DNA of 64,000 nucleotides from Cocos nucifera (lineage: Eukaryota; Streptophyta; Magnoliopsida; Arecales; Arecaceae). Position 1 is the first letter of the stretch; the number at the start of each line of letters is the position of its first letter. The translations under genes and the position numbers were made by a program. A model generated the notes under the pieces. The model saw only the letters and a program-made list of their open reading frames with translations. It made no database searches and had not been told where the DNA came from. The stretch spans positions 1,022,581 to 1,086,580 of the forward strand of contig QRFJ01000023.1 of NCBI GenBank assembly GCA_006176705.1, given 5' to 3'. Shown here piece by piece: positions 47,003-60,189 of this stretch.

Positions 47003-48908
47003 AGCATTATTTTATTATTGAATATTTTGGATATTTGATGTATGGGCCTTATTTTGGATATGTTCAATTACTTTGGTGCTACTTTAATTGTAGTACTATG
47101 ATATATTCTTTTGGATATATGATACTATTGCAGGAGTTGATTTTTGATGAACTTGAAAAGTTGTTATTTTAATATTAATAATACTATGATATATTATTGT
47201 TTTAATACTATGATTGATACTTTACTGTAAAAATAACATACTGCACTAGTTGTAAATAATACTGCATTAGGAGCATGCCATACTCCAATGATATACTACG
47301 CTCTTAGATAATCTTAATTTAATACTATGCTATTTGATAAAGTAATACTACACTATTATAAAATAATACTATAATATTACCAAACAACACTACATTATTA
47401 TAAAGCAATACTATACTAATAATGAGTAATACTATGCTATTATAAAAAAATACTTATTGTTATAAAATAGTACTATGATGGGAGCATACCATACCTTCGT
47501 ATAAGAATATTATATCATTCTATATTCATTCATATTAAATACCATCTGATTCGCATACAAAAGTTATGGAGAATATTTAAGACAATGTTAGATATCATGA
47601 CACATTTTAAGATTATGATACGTGATGTTTCGACTCAATTATTATATTTTGCTAATACCCTTGGATGTTGTGAAATGATATTTGGCTCGATGGCATACTT
47701 TAATGTTACTATAATTTAAACCTTATACAATCTTCATGTGTTTTCTCAATATCCTTAAATATTATTCAATGAATATATAAATGTTCAATAATGCTTTTCC
47801 AGTATAAAGTGAGATACACCATTAATGCTCTTAGATAATTTTAACTTAATGCTACACTATTGGATGAAATAACACTACACTATTATAACATAATATTATA
47901 TTATTATAAAATAATACTACCTAATTATAACATAATACTATGCTATCATAAAGCAATACTACATTTCAATATTACTATACATGATGTTTCGACTCAACCA
48001 TTATGTTTTACTAATATCCTTGGATGTTGCAGAATAATGTTTATCTCGATGGCATAGTTCATACTTTCTTGATCATAAACCATACTACATAGTGGATGAA
48101 ACTACTTTCTTGATCATAAATTATACAATACTAAGCTGAATCATACTATACTAGAAATATTATAAAAATATTAATACTAGTACAAGAATGCATATTACAA
48201 CCACAAGCACACAAAAAAGTTTGTTGATGGCACACAGTCATCAAATTTTCTTTCATAATAAAGTATTATTAATGGTACAACAACATCATAAAATAATTAT
48301 TAATACATAGCGCATTCAAACAGTAATCCTAGCTCTCCTTGTTGCCTTGTATACTCTTAGCATCCTACCCCTATTTATTATGCTCGTCATTATTGTAGGA
48401 CAATAAAATACTGAAAGAAAATATCGACCATGTTAGACCAATGAGGCAAATAAGACAATAACTAGAGTTCTTAACATAATTATAGAATAATTCATCAAAA
48501 CAGTATCAAATGCTTTCATTATAGTAACATAAGGCAACAACACAGTATCAAATACTTTCATTGCAGAATAATAAGGTAATAATAGCTGGCCATCTAAAAA
48601 ATATTATTAATTATAGAATACAGTATCATAATTCAATAATATAATATCGATATCATTTAGATAAAAATAGTTAGCTAATTACAGTATCCAAAAGTTTCAT
48701 CAATTATAGAGTACAATATTATAATGTAATAAGAATCATTCATAAAAGTATAGTTAGCCAATTGTATGATATCCAAAAGTATCACCAACTATATCGTGTG
48801 GCAATAACATAGAATCAGTATCCAAAAGTATCATCATAACAAAATAAGTATCAAATATGGTTGATATCCCAAAATATAATCCCAAAATAAAACAAAATAT
48901 CTAAGATC
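47003..48908. repeat. AT-rich spacer with (ataatactatgctattat)-like repeats
   Basis: Between the two convergent genes the DNA consists largely of irregular repeats of ataatactacactattataa (notably 47,210-47,490 and 47,830-47,960) and later agtatcaaatactttca words (48,490-48,870). Open frames are short and repeat-driven. No coding region is supported. Confidence 0.55.
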
Positions 48909-49839
48909 CTAAGAAATTCTTTTCATGCATGTATGCCGATTGTGGCTAGGATTACAAGGCTGCACCTAGTTGGATGCGTACCAATTTGAGATGGAAACCT
49001 CCTAGTTCTAGGATGGCCTATCCGTGGTGCAGTCATAGGTGGCATGATATTGATCATTTGCACTAGGACGACAGTGGATGACATCTCAATAATGGGGATA
49101 AGATTGATGATTTTCCTATATACAAGTTGGTGCATCTCAACGGTAAAGAAGTCAAGTCATCACAATAAGAGTGGAGAGTGTCATCTTTTTCTTCAATGGA
49201 TGCTTAAGCATGCTTACAAGAGATCATTTTCAATTGTCATTTCTTGCAAGTGCATGTTTTGTCTGATAAATCAGTTGCATGTCGTTCTTTCCAATCCAAC
49301 ATCTCATACTTTGTTCTGCTCACCACATAAAAGCTTAACGTTCGATCCTCTCGATGGTCCTTTTGAAGCCTCTTCTATTGTCTGGGGCAAAGATGACCAT
49401 GCCATTTTACTCCTTGCTCACGCTTTTGATGATATATTTCTATAATCTATGATCTTATGTGGTCCACTAAAGATGTGATAGGAAGGAACCTCGCAGCTAA
49501 GATCTATCGATTAAAAGACTCTATCAAGTTGTTGTCCATCACTTCTCACCTATAACCTATGAAAAATGCATTAGCCTATTGCACAAGTTGAGTACTTAAG
49601 ATCCAATCCCTAGCTAACGGCATCTTAGAGACTATGTCATGAAAATATTGTTCAAACTCCATTCGCATTATAGTATATGCGAGAGACTTGAAAACTGCAT
49701 GCTAATATTTTTTATTTAATGCTAGATATTTGGTAAATACCTGAAAGTGGAGTCAGCAAGCATATATTAGAAATATTTCCCATGTGCCAATGGTGTGTGC
49801 CATTTTTTATTGTATAGTACTAAATCTATATAATAAAGT

Positions 49840-50510
49840 ATTTAGAACACCTAAGGACGTATTAAAAATCTATTGTGCAGTATTAAGTGCATACAATAAA
49901 GTATTCAGAACATCCTAAGAAAATATCAAAAACTTATTATGCAGTCTTAAGTGCATATAATAAAATATCTAGAAGATCCTTAGGATGTATTAAAAATCTA
50001 TTATGCAGTACTAAATATATATAATAAAATATCCAGAACACCCTAAAGACATATCAATAACTTATATTATAGTACTAAATTCATCTTCTATATGTAAAGG
50101 TGTGTATTATTTTTTATTAATTATGTAGTACTAAGTGCATATGATAAAGTATCCAGAATATCTTAAGAATATATCAAAAATCTATTGTACAGTACTAAGT
50201 GGATACTTTATACAATAAAGTATATAGAACATCCTAAGAAGGTATCAAAAATCTATTATGCAGTACTAAGTGCATACAATAAAGTATCCAGAATACCTAA
50301 GGACATATCAAAATCTATTATGCAGTACTAAATGCATACAATAAAGTATTCAGAACATCCTAAGGACGTATTAAAAATTTATTGTGCAATACTAAATGCA
50401 TACAATAAAGTATCCAGAACATCCTAAGAACATATCAAAAATCTATTATACAGTACTAAGTGGATACAATAAAGTATCCAAAATATCTTAAGGACATATC
50501 ATATATACAA
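49840..50510. repeat. Tandem array of about 60 bp within the MURA remnant
   Basis: Roughly eleven units contain attatgcagtactaagtgca, tacaataaagtatccagaac and atcctaaggacatatcaaaa. The array lies between the transposase domain and the SWIM region, so it probably expanded in an intron or in a dead copy. Confidence 0.8.
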
Positions 50511-51983
50511 TAGAATAATGAGTACTTGCTTTCTAAAGTTATCCATAAGATGTCATAAGCAATAAGTATGGTGACATTCCAGAAACCAGTCCTCGATCAT
50601 TTTAATACAACCAAGTTGATGGTCCGAGTAAAAAATATATTGCTTGATTAATGAGCCATTCGGGTTGGAGAGGATACGTCATAGCTTTTCACAAAACTAC
50701 CATCAACTCTCATCATTTTCTTGTTGGACGATGGTGAAGCCGATAGTGAAAATACGATTATTTGCATCTTTTGCAGTGGCACTCAGGAATCATCCTTGAT
50801 ACTTATGTTTGATGTGGGTGCCATCCATGAAGATCATAGTCCTACATCCATCATAAAATCCCATGATGCACGCTCCAAGGCTGATGACAATATGGTGGAA
50901 TCTTCTTGTATCTTCAAAAATCTCATAGTCTATGATGGTTCCTGGGTTCACAAACTTAAGGGCTGTACAATAAGGCTCAAGCTTATCATACGACAGATGA
51001 TCAAGACTATGAATCTCACGCATGGTCATTTCCTTCCCACGCCATGCTTGATAGTACTTGAGCAATACGCCATATTTTTCATGGATATCGGCTACAATTT
51101 CAATAGGCTGGTAGTGAGGCATGGATCATAGCTTCATCTTGATTTTCTCAGCAATTCAAAAAGATGTGACCTTAGGATGACTTCTAGTGCCTAGACCATT
51201 ATCACATGTATGCATGAGGTTACACTTTCTAATGAAGAATATTCTCTCTATTTTCGATTTAGCAGCATAGACGCGTCAAGGACAAGATTTCATCGAACAC
51301 TTAGCTATAATCTTCATAAAATCATTCTTCTTGAAGATATAGTCATGATTGTGTGCAATGCAATAATCTTTAATAGTTGCCCTAAAGTGTTTGGCATTGC
51401 GAAAGTGTTGACCCTCTCCTTTGATCAACCCTCCTCATATAATTATTGTCTCGACACCAGTGACATTATCATCAAGATCATCCATATTGTCATGATCCTC
51501 ATTTCCAATTGGTGACGACTTATAGAGAAAATGATGGAATAACATTTGTGAGTACCACTTGTACTCATTCTTAACATTCTAAAATAATTTGCTCCTTTTT
51601 GAAAGGACATGTTGCAGTATCCAAAGCAAATAATGTAGTATCACAAAGGGACATCGCAATGTCAAAAGCAAATAATGCATCATTAACAGGGGTAATGCAA
51701 TATGGTTACTTAATTTAGGAAGTATATAAATATGTCTGCATAGTGTTAGAATCATGTAATATAGTACAATAAACAAGCAATCCAATATAGAATTCTATTT
51801 CAAACATAGTATGGATATTAACTTTATTAGAAGTAGTATGGAGATTGACTTTCTTAATATCAGCAATGGCTAAATCAGTACGAAATAAATATAACATAGT
51901 ATAATTTTGCATTCTAAATCTTCTAAATAAAAGAGTTTTCTCAGTTTCAAACGAATCAACTAAAGATACTTCATATTTCTTAT

Positions 51984-52034
51984 CCAATATATATATATAT
52001 ATATACACACACATACACTTGTGTGTGTGTGTGA
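51984..52034. repeat. (TA)n(CA)n(TG)n microsatellite
   Basis: A run of about 20 bases of TA, then CA repeats, a short break, then (TG)n, inside the non-coding part of the MURA remnant. Confidence 0.9.
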
Positions 52035-52499
52035 TAGTGAAGTGTGGAGTCATAAAACTACAGTATGGATGATTTATAGTATAGTACCATATGATGTAAC
52101 ATGAAATCATGACATAGAAGGGTAGTGGGAGTACCTTCATGTGCCTATCCTTGGATCCTCTCTAGCATCCTCTCTTGGCTAGATTTTGCTCTCTAAAACC
52201 ATATTGATGACCTTCTTCTTCATTACGTAGTGGATATGATATATGCTGGCTACATTGCCATCCTTAATTAAGCTCACTTGCATCCTTGTGAAGGGTATAA
52301 GGTACTTCAAGATGATATTTTTGGATGGTATATAGCTCCATCTATGCAAGAGGATATTGTAGATGTTTGAGAGCTTCACCAATTTGTTCACGCCAAAGAC
52401 ATGACAACTGATGTTATATTCGCAAATGATGAAGAGTTCAACATTCACACTTGCAATAGTGGTAGAAGATGAAGCCATTGGAGTTCGGGGTGCGAGCAT

Positions 52500-52949
52500 T
52501 GAGGGTCGGTCAATAAGCTTTGGGATTTAACACTAGAGCTTAGGACCGGTGTAGTATAGATATTGGGAGCTGTGAAGAGAGTTGCGGTGGAGAGTCATCA
52601 TGAAAGTGGTAGGAGGAGATCTTGAGAATGGAGCTTTAGTTGAAGCTATGATAGAAGATGGGGATGAAAAGAGAGGAAGGGTAGAAGCATAGCCGCCAGC
52701 CGCTGACCTGTGGAATAGAAAAGGGAGGGAGGAAGGAGCACAGCCGTCGGCCTAGGAGTAGAAAAGAAAGGGAGCAAGGAGCACAGCTGTCGACCTGTGC
52801 AGTAGAAAGGAGGGAGGGCAAAAACATAGCTGGCCTGTGGAGTAGAGAAGGGAGGGGGTAAGAGTACATTTGCCACCTTCTTTTGGTAGGAAGAAGACAG
52901 CTGGATAGAGAGAGGAAGGGAGGTAATTAGGGTTTATGGTAGTCACCTA
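52500..52949. other. GA-rich flank with degenerate repeats
   Basis: Repeats of about 45-60 bp of the type gtggagtagaaaagggaggg and gcacagccgtcgacct run from about 52,640 to 52,880. Similar CT-/GA-rich flanks often lie upstream of the MURA start in these elements. Overlapping minus frames are P/S/L-rich repeat artefacts. Confidence 0.5.
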
Positions 52950-53357
52950 TAGGGCTGCAAACGAGTCGAGCTGCTCACGAGCTACTCGAGTTCAAGCTCG
53001 ACTCGACTCGGTTATTATTGAGTTTGAGTCGAGCTCGAGTTGTAGGATACTCGACTCGAAAGCTCGCAAGCCTACTCGAATATATATATTTTTAATAATA
53101 TTAATTTTATTTATAATATATATTAATATATATTACTAGTAAAATAAGGCTCGATTTCGAGCTCAAGTATGACTCAATTCATATTCGAGTCAAGTTGATT
53201 CAATCTTGAGCTTTGTCTATTTTTCATCGAACCGAGTTTGAGCTTAGAATGTTAAGATTCGATCAAGCTCGAGTTGAATTTTCAGTTCGAGTATTTTGAG
53301 TCAAGTCGAGCTTGAACTTTTAGTTATTCGACTCGACTTGGCTTGATTACACCTCTA
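52950..53357. mobile_element. hAT-like non-autonomous element (MITE), copy B
   Basis: The ends read TAGGGCTGCAAACGAG and, inverted, TAGAGGTGTAATCAAG, the same terminal-repeat type as copy A at 31,899-32,346 and with the same gactcga / cgagctc-rich interior. The 8-bp flanks gtcaccta and gttattca agree at only 4 of 8 positions, every mismatch being a C/T transition, so the target duplication is doubtful or old. Length 408 bp. Confidence 0.6.
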
Positions 53358-53930
53358 GTTATTCATTAATTAGGGTATAAAAATAATTTTATTTCTATGG
53401 ATAGCTACTTTTATATTATGTTTGAGATAAGGAGTTACTTTTCCATAAAACTTAAACAAAATTTTTTTAACCTTAAAAAAATATTTTTTTATTAAAATTT
53501 TAAAATAATTATAAAGATAATTATATTATTTTTTTATTAAAAAAATTATTTATCTGATAGCAGTCATTGTATTACTATATTGCACTAATAAAGTGTCAGA
53601 TCGGATGTCAGAAAAAAATTTAATGTTAGATGCATTATTAATGTATCTAGTGGAATGTCAGAAAAGAAATTTTAGGTGTATTAATAATGTGTCGTATGGG
53701 ATGTCAGAATGTTAGAAAAAGAGTTTCCTAAATAGAAACTATGGGGAACGAACTATTTATTTTCTTAAAAAATAAGTGTAATTACATAACTAGAAAATTG
53801 GCTTACCATCTACAACATAAGATACGCGCACTTGAAGATAGCTCATAAACTGACGGTCCTGTGTTGGACTTATTTGAAAAAATTAATAGAAATGGGCTGA
53901 AGTTTCTATTAGATAACTCAATCTTTCTTC
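53358..53930. other. AT-rich spacer
   Basis: No gene seen. The words gatgtcagaa and attaataatgtgtc recur two or three times between 53,600 and 53,720. Confidence 0.4.
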
Positions 53931-54336
53931 TGTAAGAAATTCAAATTTAGATGCAGAAATAAACATACCTCTAGTCATTGTTGATCAAGCCCAGATCCAA
54001 TCAAGAATGAAAAAAGATGAATCTACAGATGGATCTTCTCGAAACCTGTAAAAGATCACTGTAAAAGAGCTCTTCTAGTCTATGCTAAAGGATCTTAATG
54101 CCTATTCTTGATGGAGAGTTATAAGCTATATTTTTATGCTAGATTAGGGACTCTTTTAAATTGACATAAATTCTTCTTTCCATCAAAGAAGTATACCCAT
54201 AGTGGAGTCCTTATTTTGACTTGAGTCTAACTTTAATTCAAAAAAAAAAATCACCTTAATTATCTTAAATTATCTTTAATTAATTAGGTTATAAGTGGAC
54301 CACATCAAGTTTCTAAAATTTAGGATGAGTATAATA
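53931..54336 (-). repeat. Copia 3' LTR (copy 2)
   Basis: About 406 bp, TGTAAG at the left and ending gagtataata where the partner ends gagtacaaca, so the terminal CA has mutated. Collinear with 60,190-60,597. Confidence 0.9.
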
Positions 54337-54662
54337 TTCTGTCACTTGGTCCACATGTCATAATTAAGATACCAAATAAGTGATAAACAAAACTGTAATA
54401 TGGCCATTAATTATCTCAAGTCAAAATCTTTCACTTAAATAAAAAATTTCAATACATGAATTATGACAGTTATATCTTAAAAATAAATACTCCCTTCCAT
54501 GTATCACAATGCATGAAATCTTTTATTTAAGCACTTTATACTTTTCTTTATGAATAACTTTATATAAGCTATTTAGAGCCCAATTTTATGACTTGAACTT
54601 TATGTGCACAAAACAAAAAAATATCCTTTATTTCTAAGAATAAGTGTTTTACAAAAAGCAAA

Positions 54663-57600
54663 TCAAATAGAAATTGAACTAATAATTTTCATATGATCTA
54701 CATAATCTTTAAACTGTTTGGTCGATAATCCTTTAGTCATGAGGTCTGTAACCATTAATTCAGTACTAATAAGTTGGATATCCACTTCACACTTCTTGAT
54801 ATGATCTTTAACAACAAGATATTTTATATCGATGTATTTGCTATGACTTCCACTCTTATTATTCTTAGAAAAAAAAATTGCAGTAGAGTTGTCACAATAA
54901 ATCTTTATTGGTCTTACAATAGAATCGACAACTTTCAAATCAGAAATGAGATTTTTCATCTATATAGCCTATGAAGTAGCTTTATAGCATGCAACAAACT
55001 CTGCTTTTATGGTAGATGAAGCAACTATTGATTGCTTATTACATTTTCAAGATATAGCACCTCCAACAAGAAGAAAAATATATTTTGAAGTAGATTTTCT
55101 TATATCCACATATCCACCAAAATCTAAGTCCAAATAACTAATCACTTTCAAGTGATTAGTATGTCTGCAAGTAAGCATATAATGCTTAGTTTCTTATAGA
55201 TATCGCATAACCTTCTTTGCAGCTTTCTAGTGGTTAAGATCAAGATTGCTTTGATATCATTCTAAAATACCTACTGTATATGCTACATCAGGTCTTGTAT
55301 AGATCTGTGCATACATCAAGCTTTTCACTGCAGATGCATATGGAATGTTCTTTATTTACTTTTTTTAATTCATTTTATGGGCACTGATTCTGACTGAATT
55401 TATCATCTTTCATAATGGGTGCAACTGTAGAAGCACAATCTATCACTTCAAACCTTTTTAAAATCTTTTCATTGTAGACTTTTTGAGATAAATCTAAAAT
55501 TCTTCATGATCTATCTCTGTGAATCTCTATGCTAATGACATAAGAGGCTTCACCCATATTCTTCATTTCAAAGTTTTGAGAAAAATAGTTTTTATCTCTT
55601 TTAGCAAATCCAAATCACTACTTGTAAGTAATATATTATCTACATATAAAATCAGATATATGTATTTACTTCCACTAATCTTAAGAATATGCATTGATCC
55701 ACAATATTTTCTGTAAAATCAAAAGAGCTAATAATATCATAGAATTTCATATACCATTGACGGGAGGCCTGTTTAAGTCCGTATATAGACCTCTTTAACG
55801 TACATACAAGGTGACTATCTTTACCTGTATGCTAAGTCATATACACTATTCTTCTAGATTTCTATTCAAAAATACTATTTTCACATTCATTTGATATAAC
55901 TCTAAATCAAAATGAGCTACTAAAGTCATAATTATTCTTAATGAATTCTTTTTTAAAACTAGAGAGAAGGTTTTATGATAGTCAATGACTTCTTTTTTAG
56001 TGAAATCTTTAGCTATAAGTCTAGCCTTATATCATTTAATTTTACTTAAGGAGTCTCTTTTAGTCATATAGATCCATTTATAGTCAATGGTTGATGCATC
56101 CTTAGGTAACTCAACAAGATCCCAGACTTGATTTTTAAACATGGATTCCATCTCATCCTTCATGGCAATTATTTTTACTTATGGCTTGTGAAAATAAACT
56201 AGGATCATTATCAAGTCCAACATCAAAGTCAGATTCCTGTAGATAGACAATGTAATCACTAAAAATTGTAGGACTTTTTTCTCTTGAGGATCTTCTTAAT
56301 CCTACTATTTCATCTATATTTTGAGTAATTTCGGTTATAGGGTCATCATGAACTTGCTCTTCATGGAGTGATTGTTCTTGAATTGGTTGTTCACGATCTT
56401 ATGAATCATCTTGAATAACAATCAATTCTTTATTTTTTATAGATTGATCAATTTGATCTCTTATTCTCTTAAATTTATCCTTACGAGGAAAATCACTCCT
56501 ACTAAGTTCACAATCCTTAAGAAATTTAGCATTCCTAACCTCAACAATTTTGGGTACATAGTTAGGACAATAAAACCTATATCCTTTAAAATTTATTGCA
56601 TAGTTAATAAAATAGCCACTAATTATTCTAGAGTCAAATTTCTTTAAATATGGATTATAAATCCACACCTCAACTAGACATCTCCATATATGTAAATGAC
56701 TTAAACTCGATTTTCATTATTTCCATAACTCAAAAGAAGTCTTAGGTATAGCCTTTGATGGAATCCTATTTAAGACATATACAGCAGTCTTCAATGCTTC
56801 ACTCCAAAGAGACAAAGAAAGATTAGAACTACTAATCATGCTCCTTACCATATCCATTAGCGTACGATTTTTTTTTTCTGCCACACCATTTTATTATGGT
56901 ATTTCAGGCATTTTATATTGGGCAATAATACCCTCTTCTTTAAGAAACTTACCAAATAGGCCTATCAACTGACATCTTTCAATGTACCTTTCATAGTACT
57001 TTCCATCTCTATCAGATCTTATGGTCTTTATTTGCTTATCTATTTATTTCTCTACTTCTACTTTATAAACCTTAAAGGCATCTAGTGCCTCACCCTTTTC
57101 AAACAAAAAATAAAGATACATGTATCTAGTATAGTCATCAATAAATGAGATAAAATATCTCTAACCATTAAAATTGAAAGTTGAAAATAGTCCATAAATA
57201 TCAGTGTGTATGATTTCTAGAACATTAAAACTTCTTTTGGCATCTTTAGAGAACTTATTAGTTTGCTTTTTCTTTATGCAATCCAAACAAGTACCAAAAT
57301 CAGTGAAATCAATATCTTTTAAAATGCCATCATTTACTAACCTCTTTATTCTGTCTAAAGAGATATGAGCTAATCTTTTGTGTCATAAATTTGAAGAGTT
57401 ATCTTTAATAATATTTCTCTTTATGTCAATATTATCACCATCCATAGATGAATGATTACTTTTATAATTTAGATTCAAATCTAATTTATATAAACTATCC
57501 ATCAAAAAATTAATTTCAATAACCTTTTTATTCCAAAAAAGATTAACTATATATAGAGTCTTCAAAATAAAAACTAAAACTAATACTTGTTAACTTGGAA

Positions 57601-58700
57601 ATAAAAATTAAATTTCTAAAAAAACTAGGGACATAAAAAATATTTTTAAGATCTAAAATAAAATCAGAACTCAAAACTAATCTAAAAATTTTCATAGCCT
57701 CCACATGTGAACGTATCGGATTACTTAAGTATATACTTTGTTCATTTTTCTTTGGATCTCTTAGATTGAGAAAGCCCTACATGGTATTGGCAATATAAAG
57801 TATAGTACCAGAATCAATCCACTAAGTATTATTAGAAATATCAATAGAAAAAAATTCATGACATACAAGAGATATGAAAGTACCTTTCTTATACTTTATG
57901 CAGTTCTTCTTTATGTGTCCTTTTTTCTTACAAAAAAAGCATGCATCTTTATTACCATGACATTTCATTGGTACTACAACATCCTTCTTTCCTTTAGGGA
58001 CATCTTTTTTCTTTTTATCTTTATCATGAGTAGCAAAATTGATACTTTCATGCTTTATATCTTGCTTCTCTTATTTTAGTCTTACTTTCTCTTGAACACA
58101 CATGATTAAAAGTTCATTAATAATCTTTTTTTTTATGTGTTGTAAGAGATTTTGAAAGGACTATATTCTACAGGTAGAGAATTTAAAATAAAATGAACTA
58201 GAAAAGAGTCAGAAATATCAACTTCTAAAGATTTGAGTTGAGCAGCAATATCTCTCATTTTCATGATATGATCATATACACCTTTAGAACTATCAAACCT
58301 CATGCCTATAAATTTTTTTATTAGGATACAGGTCAAAGCTTTATCAGAACTTTTAAATTATTCTTCAATGGCCTTCATAAAATCATTGACCTTATCACAT
58401 TGAAGGATTGGCCCTCTAATACTTTTAGACACTCGAGACTTGATGAGTATTAAACTCAAGCGATTAGATCGCTCTTATTTCTCATATGTCTGAACTTGTT
58501 ATGGCGTACTTGAATCCATGGAAATAGGTGGTTCATCCATACGAAGTGCCAGATCAAGATCTTTATATCTAAGAATGTAAAGAATACTATCTTTTTAATT
58601 AAAAATTATTATTATTTAGCATTGGAATAAGAGCAGCATCGTTAATATATGAAGTAGGATTAGCTATAATAATCAAAAAGCATGAAAATATTTAGTGCTA
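54663..58700 (-). pseudogene. Copia gag-pol polyprotein gene, decayed (copy 2)
   Basis: From 58,700 downward: gag (UBN2 type) with RYKDLDLALRMDEP and IKKFIGMRFDSSKGVYDHIM; a CCHC knuckle CFFCKKKGHIKKNC near 57,900-57,970; protease with W-I-D-S-G intact near 57,820; integrase with FIDDYTRYMYLYFLFEKGEA near 57,100 and GVAEKKNRTLMDMVRSMISS near 56,850; the post-integrase segment FDSRIISGYFINYAINFKGY; reverse transcriptase whose catalytic YVDD is YVDN (55,635-55,646); and RNase H with IYCDNSTAIFFSKNN. More than ten stops, mostly TAG or TAA, break it. The polyprotein would normally be some 1,300 residues. Inactive. Confidence 0.88.
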
Positions 58701-60170
58701 TGAAGCTAAACCATAATCTAAAATAATTAATTTTAGTAATAAATTCTAACATTCCTATGGATAGAGGCATATCATGCATAGAATTTATTAATACTTGATT
58801 AATAAGACCAACAACATAAATATAAAAAATAGTAAATTTTCATATCTATGAGTCTAGAAAAAATCCATCCTTAATATCTAAATTATTATCTTATTCTAAT
58901 TAAATTATAAAAAATAACCACTCCTTGTGGGTAAAGTTAATTATCTCTATGACTTAATTATAATTTTATTCTCATGCCATTATTTTTTAATTTATATTTT
59001 TTATATGGCCTTTATTATTTTTCAGGATGCTATGGCTATTCTCGAAAATAATAAATTCACTAACTTTAATATGGCATTTGAATAATCCCATTAACCATAT
59101 AAATTTTTATTATGGTTTTCAGCATAATTATGATCAGATATTTCCAGCAAATAAATAATAATTCGATCAAAATAAATTGCAAAATATAATTCAAAAGGCT
59201 TTTATGCAATAAAGTTTATTATGTAAACTAAAGAATAACTCATATGTCTTTACATAATAAACTCTATCACAATTATCAAAATAATTATTTTTTAGAACCT
59301 TTATAAAATTAATACTTTATCAGGGACTAATTTGCAAAAATCCCTGTAGAACCTTTGTGGAATACATAACCTATTAGGGGGTTTAGTGCAAAATTTTCTA
59401 TTTAGCTAATGGGGCTAAAACTAGATTTTTGGGTTGTGGGTTGGAACCCAAAACTTGATAGCCCTCAAATCTCTTTCCCCGCTTCTCTTCTTCCGCGATC
59501 AAGCTGGAAACCCATGGCCGCCCCCTTTTTGGTCGGCGATTGATCACCCCGCAACAATATCGGCAAGGGCCGATCCATGTTCATGCACCGACGGTCAATT
59601 TGAGACCGCCGTCCGACCGTCGGATCATCGATCTTTTATTTTATTTTTTTCTTTCAAATGGGAACGATGGAGGAGGCCAAAAATTTGGCGCTCCTCCCTT
59701 CCAAATCATGGCTGACGACCACTGTTAACACTAGATTGGTGTCTTATCGGTGAAATTTCATCATCCACGATCGACAATTGGTAGTGGGAGCCGTTGGTTT
59801 GCCTTGATCCGATGGTTCCATCTATCTCCCCTTTTCGTCATTTTTTTTAAACTATTGATGCTCACTGATGGGTGGTTGCTGATGGCAGCTGGCGTGGGAC
59901 ACCGACGGTCAAGCGATCGATCATAAGGGATGGGACACAGATCGAAGGTCCGACAGCCAGGAAGAGAAGAGGAAGAGGGCACGCCGTCGATCCTCTTCTT
60001 CCTTAAAATAATTTATTTATTTATTCATAAATAAATTTTTGATTGAAATTAAAAATTATAGAATAAATAAATAAATAAAATTTAAATTGATACGAAATCT
60101 AGGATCTAGATCTTGATCTTGATGATTTCAATTTTACATGATCAATAAGCTGAAAAGAATAACATGGAGG
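58701..60170 (-). other. Long leader of the Copia element (copy 2)
   Basis: About 1.5 kb separates the primer-binding site from gag, much longer than the usual Copia leader. It is AT-rich near gag and contains a GC-rich block (about 59,410-60,000) shared with copy 1. No conserved protein frame is seen: the two plus-strand frames near 59,434-59,728 are not maintained in copy 1. A long structured leader or an intron is possible. Confidence 0.6.
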
Positions 60171-60184
60171 TGGCTCTGATACCA
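60171..60184 (-). other. Primer-binding site of the Copia element
   Basis: The minus strand reads tggtatcagagcca, complementary to the 3' end of initiator methionine tRNA as in most plant Copia elements, five bases from the LTR. Confidence 0.9.
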
Positions 60185-60189
60185 CTGAA

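Larger units (their letters stand above)
48909..52499 (-). pseudogene. MURA-type transposase of a Mutator-like element, decayed
   Basis: The minus strand starts near 52,499 with SSSTTIASVNVELFIICEYN and LKYLIPFTRMQVSLIKDGNV, the N-terminal region of these proteins. The transposase domain at 50,600-51,122 has IHEKYGVLLKYYQAWRGKEM, CTALKFVNPGTIIDYEIFED and ISLGACIMGFYDGC, then FMDGTHIKHKYQG, in which the D of MDGTH is the first catalytic acidic residue. Near 49,200-49,260 a SWIM motif reads CTCKK-stop-QLKMISCKH, and the C-terminus has a zinc-knuckle remnant (CS-C-NPSHNRHTC after one frame correction) ending at the stop at 48,909. Stops and shifts throughout make it inactive. Confidence 0.8.
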
